Below, in pieces: positions 59,089 to 64,000 of a DNA stretch of 64,000 bases; positions within the stretch are counted from its first letter, which is position 1, and every line of letters starts with the position of its first letter. The stretch spans positions 434,001 to 498,000 of the forward strand of contig JARWMV010000001.1 in assembly GCA_030998015.1 (NCBI GenBank). Reading direction: 5' to 3'. Position numbers and translations under genes: made by a program. Source of the DNA: Ceratorhiza oryzae-sativae (Eukaryota; Basidiomycota; Agaricomycetes; Cantharellales; Ceratobasidiaceae). Under the pieces are notes generated by a model. That model did no database searches and was not told the DNA's origin. It saw only the letters and a program-made list of their open reading frames with translations.

Positions 59089-62000
59089 ATGGACCTCACG
59101 GGTAGCTCCTTGGATCAATCCTCTCAAGAGCATGGAAACCTTGCTCATGATGCTGCACCACCTCTGACCACGGAGTCTAGGTCTGAGGAATACCGTCCAC
59201 CAGAGGCCGTTTCTGCACCAGATGAGACCGGTGGCTGGGGAGACCAGCAAGACGTTGGTACCTGGGGAGAACAGACCAATATCAACGACTGGGGTGAACA
59301 ACAGGCTGTGCAGTGGTCTGATTGGAACGTCAAGCCCGACCCCGAAAAAGGGTGGGTGCCAGATACTCCTGGTCAGGCGGACTGGAGCAGTTTGGGAGTC
59401 TTGGGCACTGACGAACCATGGAGAGACGACTCGGACGATTGGTGGGACAAAAACCTCCGGATTAACAAGAAGAAGCCCGGACCAGGGATGATAGCGCCAC
59501 GCGCAATCGAAATGATACACGACTCTGATCACATCCTCTACGAAGTGTCTATCACTGACACCCCTACCGGGGCGTCTTACAACGTATTATCCCCCAAGTC
59601 TTCAATCGCTAGCACTGGTGCTCTAAATTCCCCGCTTCCACCTGCACAAGCAACTGTTGCGGATTCGTCACCTGCAGTTCCTGATCCAGCTGTAGACGCC
59701 TCAGATGCTGCAGTACGCCCTATTTCCGATGTCCCCGATCCCACTCCTCACATACCACCAACTCAAGAAGAGCTTAGAGATGCCACACCTCATCCGAGTG
59801 CTTTATTCTGTCGAAAACACTATGGATGGGTTGTTATGTCGACTACAATCGCGTCCGCAACTGCTTCACATCTCGGCGCGCATTGGTGCCCGGGCCCCGA
59901 CAAAAAACAGCTCTTTGACAAATTGCCGGATCCGGCACTGCGCAAAGACAAAGACTGTTTGGAGGCTATACCGGAAACTGTTCCGTACCCCACCACAAAC
60001 TGGACAACAAAGCCGGAGAATAGAATGCATCATTTCCATATGTACAAAAACGTCGTCGCCGGTTCTGGTCTTTATCCTCCTTTGAAGAGGCCAGCTGTAT
60101 TAATCCCATCCAATACGAGGCCTACCTCAGACGACGTGGATGTCGAAATGACATCCGCATCCCAAGCCCCCGAAGCTCAGGGGGCTGGTGATGAGTCGTT
60201 GGAAGCATCTTGGGAATCAGCCCCGATAGAGGAACACCTGGATCTCTATGTGTGTTGCCAATGCAAGACCCAGGTGGTCTGTTCTCCAGCTGGAAGTGTT
60301 ATTCCCTGTATCATCCCGTTGCAACTAATGGAAAGCTACGTTCGAGAGCGTGGATCCCAACCAAAGCCGGGCAGACGAAGGAGCAGAGTGTCCTTTCCTC
60401 TTTAGAGATGCTACTGAGGTTGGATTGCGATTTTTGCTGCTAAGTCAAGCTAATCCTATCCGGTAGGGTTATCGAAGAACCCCTGTGGGCTGGAAACAAC
60501 AAATCCTTGGCGATCACAGGAAAAGTGTTTCAGAATAAAATTGGTTGGAGCGATAATAGGTGAGCCATATTCCTTGCTTCTGAATCTTTTTATCAACAAG
60601 TGCATTTGCCAGTCGGCTCATTTTCGAGGCTATGGGCTTCTCGCTCGACGACGGTCGTGTGACCCCTCCCACTCTAGAATCTACAACCCCGACTGGCCGT
60701 AGCGCCCGCATGAAGCTACTGCATGTCTGGGTCGAGATGGGCGCGACCATTGCAGAACACACGCTGCGAAATCGTGAGTTTCGCAAACTCTCCGAATCGT
60801 GACACCCATCACAGGAATACAGCAAGTCTGAAGGTTACCCGCAAGAATAGTATCAGATTGTCAAGTGCTTGGGAAGGTGTTGCAAAGCGTTTGGGCTCCC
60901 ATCCGGACCAAGGTCAGCATATGGGCTAGGCTTCATGGGACGCTTCTAATAACTTGCTTAGTCCCACGTTTGGAGGATGCAAATCCCTTGCTAGTGTGCC
61001 CTGGACAATCTTCGATACTCTTGGAATTACTAGATCCACTGCGACTGCCGGTTAGTCGTAAATTGCGGGTGCGTAGCCGTGCATTGACGCTTTCCGTAGA
61101 TGTGGTGGAGACTGCATATAGGTATCAGCTTCGATGCGATCCACTCAACACTCCGACGTACTATCACGCACTTCAAACTCTGAGCGCCAATCGTTTTCTG
61201 GGCCAACGCCCTTGTAGATCTGGCCACTAAAGAGTCGTCCAAAGGCCGTTGGACACAGTACGATCTGCAGACCGCGGCTGAAACGCTTGGGTTTGGCATC
61301 AACGGAATAATTGGATCAGAATACATAGCCGAGGAGACCAATGACGATTATATCTTCATTGCGTTCCAGGCCGCGTTCAAGGCTGCAGGAAATGATTCGC
61401 TGAAACGCTCCAGCGTCAAGAACAGTCTGAGAATCCTGGCTGAGTCTCGCAGCAGCTATAAGCTGATGGATCACTATAAACGCACCATGTCCGGCAGCTA
61501 TATGGACATCGATGAAGCCTACAAAATACTAGATGTTACAAAGGAAGTAGATGACGACACTCTCGTAGTTGTTTATCAAGTTAGAGTGAGTGATAGGTCG
61601 TTGATACGTATACAACGTCTGGATAACTTGCTATTTCAGGTTCAAGATTCTCCTTTCTCTAAAGAACGCATGCAGAACGCACTCTTGTGTGTCGCAGAAG
61701 AGCGAAATAGCTCTCGGCTAAGAGACCTAGTCACTACTGGCGTAGATCGTGCGTATTCGAACCCGAAGGCCGATGAATCTTGTTAATGTAACGTGCAGCC
61801 GGCAAGCCTCCGATCCAGGTACCTCCTGATTTTCCGCGTGGCTTGCATCAGCTCGGAAACACTTGCTATCTCAACTCGCTACTTCAGTATTTCTATACGA
61901 TCAAGGAGCTAAGGGATGTCATTGGGAGCGGAAGTTTTGGTGTAGATACCCCAATTTCAGAGGAGGATTTACTAAAGCACCGAATTGGAGGCAGACTGGT

Positions 62001-63963
62001 TACCAGGCGCGAAGTGGAGCGATCCAAGCGATGTGAGTCCACGGCAGACATTGTGACGCATATACTTGACCAATTCTAGTTGTCAAACACCTTAGCGGCT
62101 TGTTCATGCAGATGATGTGCGCTGATGAACCAGCAATCACTCCCGAGCTCGAACTCGCAAGCTGGCTTTGGTGACATCTAAAGACGAGAGGAGGACGCGA
62201 TGGCTGAAACTGCGACTGAAGTACCACCAAAAAATTCCAGTCCACCGCAGGATGTCCAGGAGCAATTTTAGATCTCTTCGGTGGCGCTACAGTGAAAATG
62301 GACGACGTACGGCTCACGGCTCCCCAGTCTACCGAACCTGCCAATGATCTCCGAATACTAGAGAGAAATGCTGATGTAATCATGCAATCGAGGCCAGCCA
62401 GTCCTACACCACCGTCCGGCAGCAACCAAGCTCCCGAATTGACAGAAACCCACAACAGCCACGATCGTTGTGCCAGTCACTCAGGTCGAGGAATCTCCTA
62501 CGGAAGACAAGCCACAAGCGGGCAGCTCACGAAATTCTATGGTCGTCGAAACAGGTGATGAACCTCCGCCTGAGGAAACGGTCCCTGCACCTATTAGGAA
62601 ATCCACAGTTGCTGTTGATTCAGGCACAATGATGTTTGGTTAGTCCTTTCCTGTTATAACCTCGTCCATATAGCCTGATAGAGTGGGTACAAGGAAAGCA
62701 ACATGATGTCTCTGGTAAGCCCGCTGCTCTCATCTATTTAGAAAAAAATGTAAACTTTGTTCCAGAGGTTTTCGATAATTGCCTGTTCCAAATCGAAACA
62801 GCTCTTCGGTTCCAGTCCAGTGGTCACGAAAGTTTGGGGAGTGGCACGATTAAGCAGTCAGTCGATCGGATCGGTGTAAGTAAACAAAGGACTAATCAGT
62901 CGATTCAAGACTGTTCTATGGTAAATTGCTCCAAAGACTTAGCCCAATTCCTGACCCGTCAACTTCTCCGACCCTTTCCCCAACGAAACGAGGGACAACC
63001 CGCGAGAAGGAAGATTTATTTTCCCACCTTCTTGTGAACGTGTCGGATGAAGGTTATGATTTGTACGACGGCTAACTGGATATTTCGAGGACGAAGTCGA
63101 GTACGGGGGGCAACAGGCGAGGATGGATGTCGCGCTTCTAGACCTACCTCCCATACTGCAAATCCAGTTACAGGTAGGGGAGCCAATCAAATCAGCGAAG
63201 CTTATTGTTCACTTATCGGTTAGCGTGTGCAATTCAACCGAGATACTATGCAAGCATTCAAATCCAACGCGTATATCAAGTTTGGAGAAACACTTCTGAT
63301 GGACCGTTTCCTGGCAAACATCGACCAAGAAAAGAAGGCAGAAAGCAAGAAGTTGGAGCTGGAGCTGGCAACTTCTAGGCGGCGTTTGAAGGATCTTACG
63401 AACCCTGGTAATGTGAGTGGCCATACTTTGCCTATTCAATTTATTGATTCGTCGCAGGGTGCTAGCCTAGTGGCATCTCTCTCGGGAGCCAAAGCTTTCA
63501 TTTCCACTTTTGGAGATGATCATCTCGGCATTGATCAGGATCTCAAGGTTCATTTGGGCGAAGAGATCACATTCGTAGAGCAGGAAATATCCCACACCCG
63601 TGCCCAAGCTCAAGAGCTCAAATCAAAGCTAGAAGACTTTGGAAAGATGAACGGCAAGCCGAGTACCAGCTCGCATCTGTCTTTATTCATCGCGGCACTT
63701 CCCCGTCTTTTGGGCATTACTTCTTCTATTCTCGACATCTGCCCGAAAAGCCACACGAGTGGTTCAAGTACAATGATAATGAGGTTACAGCTGTAGGGAA
63801 AGACGAGGTGCTGGCGGATGGCACTGGCTCAACAGCCAACCCGTATTTAGTGAGCTCTCTGTCGTCTCCGCAAGGCATCCAACTAATCCGCTTCTAGCTC
63901 GTTTACGTTCGTAAAGATTCGAACGTAGTAGATACCGTTCATCGCATTGCTACTGAACATTAA
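59089..63963 (+). CDS. UBP2: UBP2-like ubiquitin-specific protease, several frame breaks
   Basis: A USP-family deubiquitinase of the Ubp2 type. The N-terminal half is Trp/Asp-rich (from MDLTGSSLDQSSQEHG) and includes a Cys pair region LYVCCQCKTQVVC. Later come IGWSDN, YRYQLRCDPLNTPTYYHALQ and the acidic YMDIDEAYKILDVTKEVDDD. The catalytic domain begins GLHQLGNTCYLNSLLQYFYT (active Cys), then GKQHDVSEVFDNCLFQIETA, LLDLPPILQIQLQRVQFNRD and a coiled coil (KKAESKKLELELATSRRRLK). The catalytic-His box follows as SFGHYFFYSRHLPEKP and WFKYND. The stop is at 63961-63963. Frame breaks appear near 60361 (CCC to CC), 61194 (T run, one extra), 62162-62180, about 62250, about 62450, 63072 (CC to C) and 63638 (TTTT to TTT). 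Both halves of the active site are intact. Either the sequence is error-rich here or this copy is decaying. Confidence 0.8.
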
Positions 63964-64000
63964 TCTTGTCTCACCAACGGCTACATTCACATTGGTTCCT

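Noticed and set aside
1..64000. CRISPR arrays, bacterial operons or rRNA genes
   Set aside because: No regularly spaced repeats, ribosome-binding sites or rRNA sequence were seen; the gene structure is eukaryotic.

Overview
The window is nuclear DNA of a filamentous basidiomycete, most likely an Agaricomycete of the Rhizoctonia/Ceratobasidium kind. The grounds are genes broken by many 45-70 base GT-AG introns, fungal-type housekeeping proteins, a DUF6533-like membrane protein, a secreted GH5 enzyme and fungal transposons. The species is an inference.

Layout. 1-2.8 kb is repeat DNA: a perfect inverted repeat (1-511 / 540-1050), a possible LTR fragment and the RNase H end of a LINE-like element. 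A 5'-truncated CSTF2 gene (2.8-3.65 kb) abuts it. Calnexin (minus) and a TXNDC17-like thioredoxin (plus) follow, divergent over 139 bases, then a MYND-finger gene (minus). 9.7-16.3 kb is a transposon block: a decayed hAT transposase, then a discrete 3.57-kb element with hairpin terminal inverted repeats and a 7-base target duplication around a transposase-like gene carrying an in-frame stop. 16.3-23.2 kb is gene-poor but holds a small dsRNA-binding-like gene, a hypothetical gene and two tiny cysteine-rich peptide genes (30 and 31 residues) of the same design. 23.2-29.2 kb is the RNA polymerase I largest subunit. 30.1-32.3 kb is a secreted Ser/Thr-rich protein built from duplicated exons. After a sparse stretch come a hypothetical gene, SNU114/EFTUD2, a multi-pass membrane protein, a secreted GH5 glycosidase, a class I myosin, MPP10, mitochondrial ribosomal protein mS35 and a UBP2-like deubiquitinase that ends just inside the window.

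Housekeeping themes are rRNA synthesis and processing (RPA190, MPP10), mRNA processing (CSTF2, SNU114), ER folding (calnexin), actin-membrane work (myosin I), mitochondrial translation (mS35) and ubiquitin removal (UBP2). They are unrelated neighbours, not an operon.

A caution covers the whole annotation. At least seven conserved genes or gene parts show a one-base frame break, nearly all explained by one missing C or G in a short C/G run. This looks like uncorrected sequencing or assembly error rather than widespread gene death. Many proteins can be followed across the breaks, but a literal translation is truncated.
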